This document shows positions 22,901 through 33,663 of a DNA stretch of 64,000 nucleotides, piece after piece. Source of the DNA: Oncomelania hupensis. Lineage: Eukaryota > Mollusca > Gastropoda > Littorinimorpha > Pomatiopsidae. A program made the position numbers and the translations under genes. The first letter of the stretch is position 1. Every line of letters begins with the position of its first letter. A model generated the notes under the pieces. It had not been told where the DNA came from. It saw only the letters and a list, made by a program, of their open reading frames with translations, and made no database searches. Location: assembly GCA_036898135.1 (NCBI GenBank), contig CM072515.1, forward strand, positions 51,807,034 through 51,871,033, in the 5' to 3' direction.

Positions 22901-23436
22901 TTGTAGCACTGCAACAGGGCCTCTTTCAAGACGTCGTAGTTTTTGGCGTCATCGTTCGACAGTCTGGTGTAAACTTCGAGAGCTTGCCCCGTCAGAAGTG
23001 CACTCAGTCGAATTGCCCAGTCTTGAGGTTGCCAGTTAGAGCTTTCAGCGAACCTTTCGAATCTCGCCAGATAACTGTCAATCTGGTCCTTCCCGTCGAC
23101 GAAGGCTGGCAATTTTGGAGCCGTATGGTCGTTGGTGACTTGTGGCGCATGCTGATTGTTTTGGATACGCGCCAACTCTATTTGGTGCTGACGCTCAGCT
23201 TCTCTTTCTTGACGCCGCTCTTCTCTTTCTTCTCGGCGACGCTGCTCTTCTTTTTCTAGACGCTTCTCTTCTAATTCTCGTTCTTCGCGGCGACGCTGCT
23301 CTTCCTTTTCTAGACGCTTCTCTTCTAATTCTCTTTCTCTTTCTTCGCGCCATATTCTCTCTTGAGACTTGACGTACTCCGTCAGCTGTTTGCCTTTTAG
23401 ATTTAGTTCAACCCCTCGCTGCCAGAAGTCAGCCAT
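19939..23436 (-). CDS. gag-protease-integrase polyprotein with RT core deleted, unit 4
   Basis: Open 1165-codon frame. I see no coding difference from unit 3. The domain order and the missing RT palm and RNase H are as in the other units. This is the unit with the outer right LTR, which on the minus strand is the 5' LTR of the array. If the array is transcribed from its outermost promoter, this is the first unit read. Each internal LTR carries the same promoter and polyadenylation signals. Confidence 0.9.
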   Translation of the reverse strand: MADFWQRGVELNLKGKQLTEYVKSQERIWREERERELEEKRLEKEEQRRREERELEEKRLEKEEQRRREEREERRQEREAERQHQIELARIQNNQHAPQVTNDHTAPKLPAFVDGKDQIDSYLARFERFAESSNWQPQDWAIRLSALLTGQALEVYTRLSNDDAKNYDVLKEALLQCYNFTEKGYRKRFRECRPKSDETPKQFVERLSSYLHKWVELSGEMKSYDSLHDLIVKEQFLNACHKDLATHLEEQKLQTLKDVTEAAERYLIAHGKTLGPPSATKHFQKTGNHGNQIQGSQTSQRQTDSTPPPREGHSRGCFTCNATDHRAANCPQNKSSGQRSSTDNAAAGNRQRRFSNQRQNSRSDHQVCGGSVILPSETKRTATPADVQECMTDGQLLLANGKSIPVVASAAVTVQNMPVSKGRVGNHEVTVLRDSGCSGVIVREDLIAKEQFTGDSKWTLMADSKCLKAPVAKIHVNTPFYIGEVEAVCLKKPLYDLMIGNIDGARRPDDPDPEWSPASTQRVEVVEEDPLPFPDGDLTELLRDNVATPAQPCRPEIVGAVTTRAQAKRDKTSTPLKVADNSKAAIVDKDKLIQLQEADSTLNKYRNRQDHVTKGSGTVYFEVKAKILYRIFQHPRVNGGKPLRQVLVPLPLRRQVMEVAHDSIMGGHLGIKKTSDRIQAVFYWPGLHADVSRFCRSCDICQKTIPRGRVPKVPMQRMPLIDRPFKRVALDLIGEIRPPSEEGHRWVLTLVDYATRYPEAVPLKKIDTETVAEALVDMFSRLGVPEEILTDLGTQFVSDCMKEVNRLLSIRHLTTTPYHPMCNGLVEKFNATLKSTLKKLCSEQPRQWHRYINALLFAYREVPQESTGFSPFELLYGRTIRGPMHILKELWTKEVDTPEVKNSYQYVFELREKLEQTLEIARENLKKSQDCGKHYYDRRAVNRKFKPGNKVLVLLPTDHNKLLMQWKGPYEVETVVGINDYKVKVGQHSKIYHANLLKLYVERLTETVHAATAAVTDDSFDSEELLELGDFHSKEGIDDVKLGPSLTEGQKLELKDLMGEFPHNFNDVPGSTTLVEHEVHTQTWKEHLQTLRELFHRLAEANLTVRPSECILGADNVDCVGHPMEEGDNGGRTDSGEAHVIIVFDPGPMTTATDEGVDSLRTKEH

Positions 23437-23444
23437 CTTGATGC

Positions 23445-23570
23445 TTCTGGAAAGTTCTTTTCTAGAAGGTTCTTTTCTGGAAAGTTCTTTTTCTAGAAAG
23501 TTCTTGACTGTAGAGTTCTTTTTCTTGAAAGTTCTTGACTGTGCTGTACCTTTCTAGACTGTTCTAGAAC
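23445..23570. promoter_or_regulatory. Heat-shock-element-like cluster, unit 4 leader
   Basis: Same motif cluster and spacing as in unit 1, directly upstream of the unit 4 gag start. Confidence 0.6.
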
Positions 23571-23999
23571 AGCACGCTTTCTGCAGTAGCGCTGATGCTT
23601 GTCACTAGTCGCCTTCGCTGACGCAGGCCCCGCTGTCCTCGTCGTATGCGACGCTGCACCACGCTGGTGTTGATGTGCACGCTCCTGTGCTGAAGTAGAC
23701 GCGACGTCCGCTCGCCGCTCTCTGTAACACTGGCGATGTAGCTCCGAGACTGTCCCTCGACGTAGTCCTGCGGTAGCCACGTAGTCCCGCTCTGTTGTTC
23801 GCTCACGAAGCAACTCTTCGGCGACTACACGCCCTTGCAGTCAACCCGAACCTATCGGTGATGTAGTCCCAGTATGTTGGCCCCTCTCGACGCAACTCGT
23901 TGGCGGCTACCCTCGATGACTGCCTCTCGTAACGTTGACTCGCTTGTTGTATCAGTTGAACCCTTGGCTATGGCGTGAATCGCGGCTTGGCCCCCAAAA

Positions 24000-24627
24000 T
24001 GTTACACTCAGTTTGATGTTGGTGTTTTTCTTTATCAGTATTTGATTCAGCCCCGATGCTGAAGTCCTGATAAGGTGTAACTCAGATTCGTTTATTCACG
24101 CAACCCGTCCAAACAGCATACAAGTCACAAAGTCGACGTATGAAGTTTTCCACTTTTATTCAGCACACATCAACAACTGCATACAATTCTCAACTCAACA
24201 ACTTTCAAATTTACTTTCCAGCTTCACTATCAACAACAATCTCTCAACAACAGTGCGGCACACAATTTTATAATCTCTCTCTCTCTTTTCCCGAAAAATT
24301 TCGAACCCAGTAGACTAAAATGACGCACTACAGCCAATCAATTAAAAGATCGTCATCACTGACTTACGTCATACATATTTCTTCTCCTTCCGCCATACTT
24401 CGATATTTATCCCGAAACTTCGATCGATAGTAAACAAGCGGGACCAGAAAATTCTACAACGATATCGACCAACAAAAATTATCAACGTTATACAAAGCCT
24501 CTCCTAACAACAATGCAAACTCAAATCAAAGGTAAATAAACTCCATTATTGAATACTTTGCAAAACGAAACGATTAGATCTATCGTGCGCGCTTCCGACA
24601 TACTTTCGTTCGCGTTTCAACGTAACA
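24000..24627 (-). repeat. LTR 5 (5' LTR of array; outer right LTR)
   Basis: 628 bp, TGTTAC...GTAACA. It has a private substitution near 24555 (GAATACTTTGC, where the other LTRs have GAATATTTTGC). It is followed directly by the AACAT target duplication. Confidence 0.92.
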
Positions 24628-24632
24628 AACAT
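24628..24632. other. Right target-site duplication of the tandem array
   Basis: AACAT, identical to 3957-3961. Confidence 0.9.
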
Positions 24633-24677
24633 TAACCGAACATTCACTTCCGTTGTCATTCGCAGAGCAGAGCTTTT

Positions 24678-24731
<54 letters not shown>

Positions 24732-24774
24732 GTCGTCGTCGTCGTCGTCGTCGTCGTCCTCGTCGTCGCCGTCA
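24678..24774 (+). repeat. Compound (ATC)n-(GTC)n microsatellite
   Basis: About 18 ATC units run into about 10 GTC units and then a degenerate end. Polyhistidine or polymethionine frames across it are artefacts. Confidence 0.95.
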
Positions 24775-25625
24775 TCTTTGTCGCCAGAATTGTTATCATC
24801 GTTATCACCAGCAGCGGCATATTATTTTTTCCCCTCCTCCCCTTGTTTTGTATACTGTCCTCTGTTGGCACGAGCACCTAAAAACGTTTGGGACGGCTAG
24901 ACTAGCCGACTTCCAACTTGAACTTTTGAGAGTACATGTAAACATTAAAAACGCTTTTCGCCTGTGTCCTTTACGCAACCGGGGGCCACAGGAAATGTTT
25001 CTAAAAGCCGTGGGCATGGCTACGGTTGCTTGTTCCATTAAAATTCATCAATAATTCAAAGACACTGCCTTTGCGGGGAGGGTTGGGTGGCCAAATGGAA
25101 TCTAAACACCACGAATCCATTTCGCGTTCCTTGGATTAACGAGAAGCTGAGGGAAAATTGAACGGGCACATTGTCATAGAGATAGACCTGCAGCCCCTTG
25201 TTTTTCTTCACGTCGTTTTCTAATGATTGTTTTACAAATATCTCTGTTGCTTATCGTCCTGTATCTTCTTTGTCTGTGTCTTATGCCTTGTCTTTGTGAT
25301 TGCGCCCAGTCTTTTCCATCTTCGCTCTTGGTGTTTTGGCGTTCGTGGCAAGAAAGTGTGTGTTTTTTCTTATCGTCCCTTTCAAATGCCTTGAGTTTAA
25401 GCCCGTCCTGTTGCTTTCTTCTTTACATACTAGTTTTGTAAAACTTTTGATTGGGAGATCCGTCTATTTTCTCTCATCATAGGCTCATAGGACATAAGAA
25501 ATAAGATTTTTTAATTCGCTTCAAATATTATACATAGAAGAATTCGTTTTACTTCTTTGTGAATAATTACATTTTACGAAGCACAGCAAAACACACAAAA
25601 AACAAGGCACAAAAATGCAGTTATA
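24775..25625. other. No recognisable feature
   Basis: Non-coding sequence. Short open frames at 24653-25054 and 25223-25441 show no domain and are probably chance. Confidence 0.4.
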
Positions 25626-25640
25626 ACACACACACACACA

Positions 25641-25677
<37 letters not shown>
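25626..25677 (+). repeat. (CA)n microsatellite
   Basis: About 52 bp of CA dinucleotides with one TA interruption. Confidence 0.95.
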
Positions 25678-25679
<2 letters not shown>

Positions 25680-26168
25680 ACAGCCAACTACACAACCTCT
25701 CACGCATGTCATATTCACAACTAGATGACATAGGCCTGTTGTATGGTGTAGTTGTAACATTATATAAGAGGGAGACAGACGTCCAGGGATAGAATTTGTA
25801 ATATTAGCAGTCAGCTTAGTCGACATCTCAGGGGAAGCGGGTTCGTGCTAAGTCTCGATTTAGAGACATGCGACAGAAAAAGAAAAAACGGGTGATAGAA
25901 AAAACAGTGTTACAGTAGATTACCTGGGATACTATTACTGGTTACAAGTTTAATGATGAACGAGGATGTTGTCACAAAAGGGAGAAGGATGCTATTGTTT
26001 CTTTTGCCGGATAAGAAAGTTTTCTTTATTGATTAATTTTAGTGAGGACTGACATTTTGTGGTAGGCGTCGACTAAAGCAGAAGGAGAAAAAGGGACAAG
26101 GTACAGAGGATGTATACTACATTAGTATCTTCTCGTCAGTTTCTAGTGCCTCCTTTACAAATGTCTCA
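25678..26168. other. No recognisable feature
   Basis: Non-coding DNA between the (CA)n tract and the inverted repeat. Confidence 0.4.
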
Positions 26169-26426
26169 ATTCTTTCCTTCATTTAGTAATTAATTAATTA
26201 TTTTTAAAAATGTGTTCGTGTGCTATCAATTGTTGCACGAAGGTCTCTACTTTCGTATTATCTTTCTCGTGATGGCAAGGTGTATATATGTATTTTCTGT
26301 CTCGTGATGGCAGGGTATGTATACCCAGGGTATATATACCCTGCCACGAAGGTCTGACCTTCTTGCAAGAATTGATAGCACACGAACACGTTTAAAAAAA
26401 ATTAATTACTAAATGAAGGAAAGAAT
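26169..26426. mobile_element. 258-bp inverted-repeat (foldback/MITE-like) element
   Basis: The ends match perfectly for 27 bp (ATTCTTTCCTTCATTTAGTA... and its reverse complement). Near-perfect pairing then continues for about 75 bp through TGTTCGTGTGCTATCAATT and GCACGAAGGTC. The centre holds a second small palindrome (GGGTATGTATACCC beside GGGTATATATACCC). It has no coding capacity. No target duplication is obvious at the ends, so transposon status is an inference from symmetry. Confidence 0.7.
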
Positions 26427-27526
26427 ATATATAGCAATAATTCAAAATCTAAAAAGAATAACTGTCACGGTTCTGATTTAATCTGTGCAGTCACCATGCA
26501 TTGTCGCTATTGCTTTCATACTTTAAGATGAAAACATTACGTAAAACAGCTTACTGAGTTCTGTTTGCATCACATCTGACAAAACAATTTCAAGAGTCTG
26601 TTGCTGCTTATTGTTGTTGCGTCCGACTCCACAGAATCATTTGCGGAAATGAGTCCTTTGTTTTTCATCCACAGCGCGAGGTCTTTATTGTATGTGCACC
26701 CCCATATTCTGTTAGCCTGGACGCACAAGGGAAATAACTTCTTTGTGGGAGATTATCCTGCTTTGATTACTGGGCGTTGATGTCGTAGGGCTTCGTGCCT
26801 GGGAAATGAAAGATTTGAGCAATGAATCGCGTCATTGCAGCGGACAAGCGCAATTGAAGGCGAGATAGTCGATATGGGTATTACTATGATGAGACTCTCG
26901 CCTTTGTTTTGATGCGTTTGTGTGTTGACGTCATGTTTTTAGTGTTTTCGAGCTGAATGTGGGATGATGTTTTGACGACATGATGTCGGTATATCGATTT
27001 AGGGTGAGTTGACTTTGACGGTGTGTCGAGATGGATATAACGGTATAACGAAATGGAGATGATGAAGACGATGTGTTTGGTGACGTGACTGTCTACGCCG
27101 TATGGTAATGGAGGAGCATGGCTCAGTAGGTGGGTTGAGATGGATGGAACCATAGGGTGATGTTGGCGTAGGGCGAGGGGATGTTTTGTAATAATGGTGT
27201 AGATAATTAGTTTGGTGTCTCGAGAGAGTGTTGAGGTGTCGAGGCGGCGTGTTGAGGTGTGTTACGATGAAGGTGTCGATGTCATGATGTGTTGATGTAT
27301 GTCAAGACTGATGTGTCTAGGTCATGTTGTGTTGATGTGGATGTTCAGGTGTGATGATGACATGGGTGGCCTGTTAGTGGTGTACATCTCTAGCCTCCAT
27401 TGTTAAAGTTTTCAGTGCCGAACGTGTGTTCCGTACAGGCACGGAGGAAGGGGTGGAGAGCGGGGAATGAGGGAGTTTGGGGCATAACCATTAACTTAAA
27501 TAAGAGGCTTATCAGGGCACCTACTC
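26427..27526. other. No gene; TG-rich cryptic repeats near the end
   Basis: Non-coding. The part 27190-27370 is rich in GTGTTGATGT-like words and is cryptically repetitive. No exon or transposon is recognised. Confidence 0.4.
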
Positions 27527-27770
27527 CTTCGGCTGGATGAGAGTATAGACCGAGGTCTAGTCTGTGCACACGGATTTTATAGATTGCAACGCGCATGTCC
27601 ATCCATTCACCACAGTTGCCCATAATCTTGCTCCGTGGTCTATGGTTATTCACCTAAGGCAACACGTTAACGACTCGGTCAACTTGAGTTAGATCCTGTA
27701 TCGGCGAACGCCACGAGCAGCTGTTGAGCTGGTAAAGCGCTGTATTAGTACACAATATATATGGTATTTC
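27527..27770 (+). mobile_element. SINE-like element (family A), diverged copy
   Basis: Shares with 1596-1941 the segment CTCCTTCGG...GAGTATAGACCGAGGTCT near its left end. It also shares TTGAGTTAGATCCTGTAT followed by GAGCTGGTAAAGCGCTGTATTA at its right end. The middle has diverged. Confidence 0.6.
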
Positions 27771-28189
27771 CCAGCAGGAAATGTGATTGTGTTGATAAAG
27801 AAAGTAAGGTATAGAACAACAGACGATTTGTAGTGCCCAGTGGATAAAGTGTTGATTGTGGCCGAAAAACACGGTCTTTGAACTCGGAACAAATGGGGTA
27901 AACCACGGCGCTCATCTTCTTCGTCGCTATTAAACAAGGCTGCGTGAATACAGAACTGTCACCTGTTTGCGGACCTCACTTTGAAGAGGCTACTCAACGC
28001 CATCCTCACTCATCGTTGATTGGCGTGTTTAGGTCCTTATTGGTGTTGACAGTGCTTGTGATGGAAGCTGGCATTATCATTCGCCGTAGGCGATTGCTTG
28101 TTGATTGGCTAGAAGTGGTTATGACTAAGCGTGTGTAGCTTCCAGATTGGTTTGATAGCCCGAGTCACGAGGTCTTCGGTATGTTACTT
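27771..28189. other. No recognisable feature
   Basis: Non-coding DNA between a SINE and the LINE remnant. Confidence 0.4.
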
Positions 28190-30190
28190 CCTATCCTATC
28201 CCGTAACTCGAAAGTCGTTGGGGCATCACAGATGATCGTTTAACCAGCGTACTCCATCTTTCTCTGTCCTCAGCAACCTTCATGGCGTCGCCCAGTGTAA
28301 ATCCAGTCAATTCTCAAATGTTGTCCTCCCCTCTCTTTTTCTGTTTCCTTCCTCTTCTGCCTCCTTGCACCGTGTCTTGCAGGGCGGTCTTTGCAAGGCT
28401 TGATGCTGTGGTGACGTGGCCATAACATCGGAGTTTCCGTTTCTTCACACTATGAGCATGTCATCGTGTAATCTAATGGCTTGTGTGATGGTCTGTCGGA
28501 CTTCGTCGTTGGTGGGTGGCCTCGTGGCGCAGTGGATAAGTCGCCGGTTTCCTATGCCGAAGGTCGCGGGTTCGATTCCCGCAAGGGGCGAACGTATGTG
28601 ACTTAGGAACGAGACTATTGAGGTCACCGAGGGTTTACTCCGGGCACTCCGGTTTCCTCCCTCCCTTCAATAATGGTACAGTATGCAGTCAATAAAAAAA
28701 ATCGATTTTCTTCCGTTTTCTAATAGCGATCTCCCTGCCTTTACACCACCTGTTTGATTGATGTATGTGTATTTGGTGTGTTAGGGTAAATGAGACAGGT
28801 GAGCGTGTATGTTGGTATAGATCGCCGCGCTTTGAGCCTTGGGGAAAGGCGCGTACATAGCATCCTGTATTATTATTAATGTGCTGGTTATAGGAAATGC
28901 CCAGAAGTCTTCTTTAGCACCTCATCCCATGCTTTGTATTCTTCGTTGTAGGTCTGCTGTGAGGGTCCATGTTTCGAAAGCGTATAGGAAGATGAAGATG
29001 ACAAGGGAGTGCAGCAGTCTTACCTTGCATTGGAATGTAGGCTGATGGTCCAGTCTTTCTAAATGTGCTTTAACATTGTCAGGGCAGCAGTTGGTCGTGC
29101 GATCCTGGAGAGGACTTCCTTTCGGGACACATTGTCTGACACAATGGCTCCTAAATATTTGACCTCATTAATGTTGTTGGTCATCATTTTATCTTCTCTG
29201 CACTTATTTCCATTCTAAAGGCTCTGGAGGTTTTGTCAAGCCTCTGTACCAGCTTTTCAAGTTCTTTTCTTCTCCAGCCAATCCATGAATGTTATCCGCA
29301 AAACTGAGGTTGGAGATAGCTCTTCCCTCTATGCTGCCGTTTCCTTCGTGATCTGAATAGGCATCTGACATGATGCGCTCTAGGAAGGTGTTGAAGAGTG
29401 TTGGAGAGAGTAGGCATTCTTGACGCACGCCGATTGTTGTTCTCAAACCAGTTCCCGATGGCGCTGTTGTGGAAGACTGCACTAGTAGCCTTGTCATACA
29501 GGCTTTTGATGACTTCAATAATGTTAGGGCTGATGTTGTACACTCTCATGGTTGCCCACAGAGGTGCTTGCCAGACTCGGTCAAACACTTTATTGAAGTC
29601 TACAAACACATGATATAGATGTTGTTGGTGTTGTAGTTATTTGTCGCAAATTATTCTGAGGTTGAAAATCTTCTTAGTGGTACTTCGCCCTGCCCTGAAT
29701 CCTGCTTGTTCTTCAGCTATGATTTTTAAGCTTGGGGTTTGAACCTGTTGAGTATTATTTTCAGGAGGACTTTGCTGGGATGGCTGATGAGGCTGATGTT
29801 GCGGTAGTTTTCACACTCCTGATGGTTACCCTTTTTGGGGAGAGTGATGACAAGCGACTTGGTAAATGGCTTGGCTACTCCCCATTCTTCCGGATCGTGT
29901 TATAGATAATGGTGAGGGCGTCAATCATCGCTTCTCCTCCTGCTTGAAGCAATTCTGCGGGTATGTTGTCCACTCGCGTTGATTTCCCCTTCTTCAGCGA
30001 TTGCACTGCTGCCTCAACGTCTTCTCGGAGAATTGGGAGGATTTCTTCTTCTTCTGTGTTCTGGGGACATGCTAGAACGGATGCGTCTCCGGTTAGTGTG
30101 CGGTTGTAAATGTGAGAGCAGTACTCTGTCCATCTATCCAAGACTTCTTGTTCTTCTGTAAGGCACATACCCGATTTGCGGAGACCTTGT
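28190..30190 (-). pseudogene. Degenerate RTE-like LINE (reverse transcriptase remnant)
   Basis: Minus-strand translations in shifting frames give, in order: the RT N-terminal region (CLTEEQEVLDRWTEYCS and GKSTRVDNIPAELLQAGGEA, 29875-30168), a DFNKVFDRVW palm segment (about 29560-29610), GVRQECLLSPTLFNTFLERI and FADN in place of the FADD catalytic box (29204-29518), and a C-terminal region near 28300-28510. Several frameshifts and the FADD to FADN change show that it is dead. The 3' end near 28190 carries an (ATAGG)n-type tail. A SINE is inserted at 28515-28880. The RTE-like assignment is from remembered family motifs. Confidence 0.8.
28515..28880 (+). mobile_element. tRNA-derived SINE inserted into the LINE remnant
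   Basis: The head (about 28519-28593) resembles a tRNA. It has an A-box TGGCGCAGTGG, a B-box GGTTCGATTCC with a perfect 5-bp T stem, a partly pairing acceptor stem (GCCTCGT with AAGGGGC) and a possible CCT (Arg) anticodon. The body contains CTCCGGGCACTCCGGTTTCC and ends in AAAGGCGCGTACATAG with an ATT-rich tail. LINE sequence flanks it on both sides and is continuous in the other LINE copy at 32656-33126, which defines the insertion boundaries. Confidence 0.8.
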
Positions 30191-31685
30191 GCTACTTAAC
30201 TCCTCAATAAACAATACAGTATGACACTGTAGGTAGAGAAGAATGGCAACACTGAAACACTCAAAACCACTACAAGTTTACCTCAAACCTTTGTACTACG
30301 TTACAAAAGACGACTGACGCTAGCTTCAAACAGCCTCCGTATTTATTTTCATTGCATGCTTGTTATTTTATTCCGACACTAGATTGAAGAACAGAGTAAA
30401 GGTGCAAGAGGTTAAGGTGGTGGTGAAATGAATACAACATGAACAACAATAGTTCTCCATTAACTTGGTCGAGAGTTCTTCTTTGGGTTACTAATACGAT
30501 TAGAGAAGTTTAGAATGCCATAAGGACTTGTTCTTCGTGTCGCAAAAGTGTTATGAGTATCTTAGTTATATCACATCACCAACGAATTGGCAAAATCAGT
30601 CGTCACTTTTCTAGTCCAGGAGTTACTCTGTGTGTTACCTAATCAATGGATGAAGAATATCACACTGCGTATGTCGAAATGTGCTCTTCCAGGTTTGCTT
30701 TATTTCCTGAAAAATCGTTACAAGGTATGATACGATACGGATGGGAACCCTTGGTGAACTCGCACAATAGGGTGAAGAATAAAGTAACGATTTTTACAAT
30801 GTTACCAGCAGGGCTGTGCATACGTGCATAGAATAGGTTTATTTTGTAATCTAAATGGGAAATAAAAACGTTTCCAGCAAGATCCCCCCCCCCCTCTCAA
30901 TTATTTTCTCAACAATTCGTTTCCAAGCTGCAGCGAATCTGCGCCAGATGAACCTCTTGTGAACTCGCGCAATGCAAGTATGGATCACGTTGCAACAAAA
31001 CGCGGAGCAGAATATTGTACGTTGCAGAAAATAAGAACAAGATTGAAAGAGGCTAGGGGAGTGGTAGTAGGGCTCGGGTAGATGAAAATAGTAAGAAGAG
31101 ATTTAGGCATGTGGATTAAGAAGATAAAGGGTTGAGGTGGACGATAGTGAACTGAGGGGGAGAGGGTCATATTAGTGGATGCAAAATGAGTAGAATGACA
31201 AAATGAGATAAATAAAGTCATGCCAGCGTTCGTATCAAGAGCACTCATCACACTGAAAGGCTGCAGATACCTGAACTCCAGACGCCCGAAACACCAGCTT
31301 GCTGCACTGCATCATATGTGCTGTTGAAATCAGTGGACCGTTAAAACACCCACATCGACTTCCGCGTTGCCGTATTTATTTGAAACTGTCACCTTTACTT
31401 TTGACAGAATTACCTTTGCTGTTGTTTTGCACGTCCCGCTGAGGCGACGGACGAAAGTTGGAATGGGGAAGTAGGGAGAGTATGAATGCTACATTACAGA
31501 AAGTCCACGCCTTGTGACAGAATAGCCGGGCTCTGTACTGTGTCTCTGAGACGACAGAAGACGGGGTTTGAGAGTTAGTGTAAAGAAGAAGTCTGTACAG
31601 ACATTCGACTTCTGCGAGACAAAAACCAACCAACCAACCAATCAACCAACAAACAAACAACAACAACCGAATTTTCAATCATCAT
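30191..31685. other. No recognisable feature
   Basis: About 1.5 kb without coding signal. It contains a C run near 30883-30896. Open frames such as 30985-31251 show no domain. Confidence 0.4.
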
Positions 31686-31687
31686 CT

Positions 31688-31755
31688 GGATTCGAACTCA
31701 TGGTTCGCCTGCACGCCAGGCGAGTTTTGCATCACTGAATCCCTCTGTTACCCTC
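31688..31755 (-). other. tRNA-like remnant (possible SINE head)
   Basis: Minus strand contains GAGTTCGAATCC, a B-box match, preceded by CGCCTGGCGTGCAGGCG, a stem-loop at the anticodon-arm position. The A-box region is poor. It is not a functional tRNA gene and is most likely an old SINE fragment. Confidence 0.35.
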
Positions 31756-32642
31756 GGAAGACGTGAAGACTGTACAAAGAGTCATTACTGAAGATTAACT
31801 TCAGTGTCAATCCGTTCTCGAAGCCTTGTTCGTGAACCTGCGAAATATGTAAAAATTCTTTCAGCTCCATTGTGCATTCTTAGAAGCCGAGAAGGTAAAA
31901 TCGAGCTTGCTGCTTTGGAGGGATTAGGTCGGCAGACCCAATTTTCTTCCCATGGCTGTAGAAGACGCGAGAATGATCGCTCATATCCCACAAGAAATGC
32001 CATAAAATTGTTCTTCTTATTCCACCCCCCTCCTCCTACCCCCCCCCCTCTGCCCATACCCTCTACAAAAAAAGGGGGACATCATATAAAACATTTCGTT
32101 CACCCCCTTTCTTCCTCTCCCCACCCTCAGCTAATAGACATGAAATAATATTGTCACCTCCCACCCGCCCCCACTCTCTCACTCTCTTCTCTCTCTCTCA
32201 TCTCTCTTCCTCCCTCTCTTCCTTCAATCACATCCTATCGAAAAGGAGACGTGGCAATAGAGTTGTCCACCTTACCCCTCTTTCCCATTAAAAAAGGAGA
32301 GAACAAAAATGCTCTGAACGACACAAAAATGTTTTTGCAGTTGCCAAATAAGAAGGCGAGATGAATGTTATCCCAGTCTGCCCTGTCGCCAGTGGTGAGT
32401 GCAGACCTTAAAACTTCCATGTTCATCCAGTCCCGAAATGTGTGGTCAGCAAAAAAGAAAGCACATGAAGATGGTAATTTGAAGGAGAAAAAAAAAGATT
32501 AAACATGCAACAGAAGTTTTTAAAAAAAATTGTCATCAGTAGAAGAAAATATATGAAGATAGGATTTTGTTTATTAAATAAGAAAAGCCGACCGTCTTAA
32601 AAGTGTAATCAACTGAGAAGATTATGTTAAAGGGACCCATTT
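31756..32642. other. No gene; CT-rich patch
   Basis: Non-coding, with a CT-rich patch at about 32155-32225. No family resemblance was seen. Confidence 0.4.
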
Positions 32643-33139
32643 TTACCACGCACGTCCTATCCTATCCTATCCTATCCCGTAACTCGGGGGTCGTAGGGGA
32701 ACCACAGATGATCGTTTATCCAGCGTACTCCATCTTTCCCTGTTCTTAGCAACCCTGATTGTTTCGCTCAGTGTCAAACCAGTCCATTCTCGAATGTTGT
32801 CCTCCCACCTCTTTTTCGGTCTCCCTCTTCTACCTCCTTGCACTGTGCCTTGCAGGATGGTCTTTGCAAGACCTGATGATCTGGTGACGTGGCCATACCA
32901 TCGGAGTTTACGTTTTTTCACCACTGTGAGCAGGTCATCGAGTTGCCCAATGGCTTGTGTGATGGTCTGTCGGACTTCGTCGTTGGTGTTGTGCTGGGTA
33001 TAAGAAATGCCCAGAAGTCTTCTGTAGCACCTCATCTCCATGCTTTGTATTCTTCGTTGGAGATCTGCTGTGAGGGTGCATGTTTCGCAAGCATATAGGA
33101 GGATGGAGATGACAATGAGATGGAGATTACCACGCACGT
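32643..33139 (-). mobile_element. 5'-truncated RTE-like LINE insertion with 13-bp target duplication
   Basis: The insertion proper is 32656-33126 (471 bp), flanked by exact TTACCACGCACGT duplications at 32643-32655 and 33127-33139. The minus strand encodes the C-terminal part of the LINE protein in one uninterrupted frame: ILLYACETCTLTADLQRRIQ, then MEMRCYRRLLGIS, KKRKLRWYGHVTRSSGLAK, TILQGTVQGGRRGRPKKRW and EDNIREWTGL. The 3' end carries four ATAGG units as a tail, typical of RTE-type elements, which end in short repeats rather than poly(A). It is less decayed than the copy at 28190-30190. Confidence 0.88.

Positions 33140-33663
<524 letters not shown>

Larger units (their letters stand above)
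3962..24627 (-). mobile_element. Tandem array of a Ty3/gypsy-type LTR element (5 LTRs, 4 internal regions)
   Basis: Five LTRs start at 3962, 8975, 13984, 18992 and 24000. They alternate with four internal regions of about 4380 bp, giving periods of 5013, 5009, 5008 and 5008 bp. LTRs are bounded by TGTTAC...GTAACA. Coding is on the minus strand. A single 5-bp duplication (AACAT) flanks the whole block, so it behaves as one insertion that was later amplified, or as a concatemer that was integrated once. Units are almost identical by eye. The few differences (a 5-bp duplication and two substitutions in LTR 1, one substitution in LTR 5, one extra G in unit 2, and a base separating units 1-2 from units 3-4) argue against simple copy-paste duplication in the assembly, but do not rule out an assembly error in copy number. 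Confidence 0.93.

Noticed and set aside
3962..24627. Four independent insertions of the element
   Set aside because: No target duplication adjoins any internal LTR, and neighbouring units share single LTRs.
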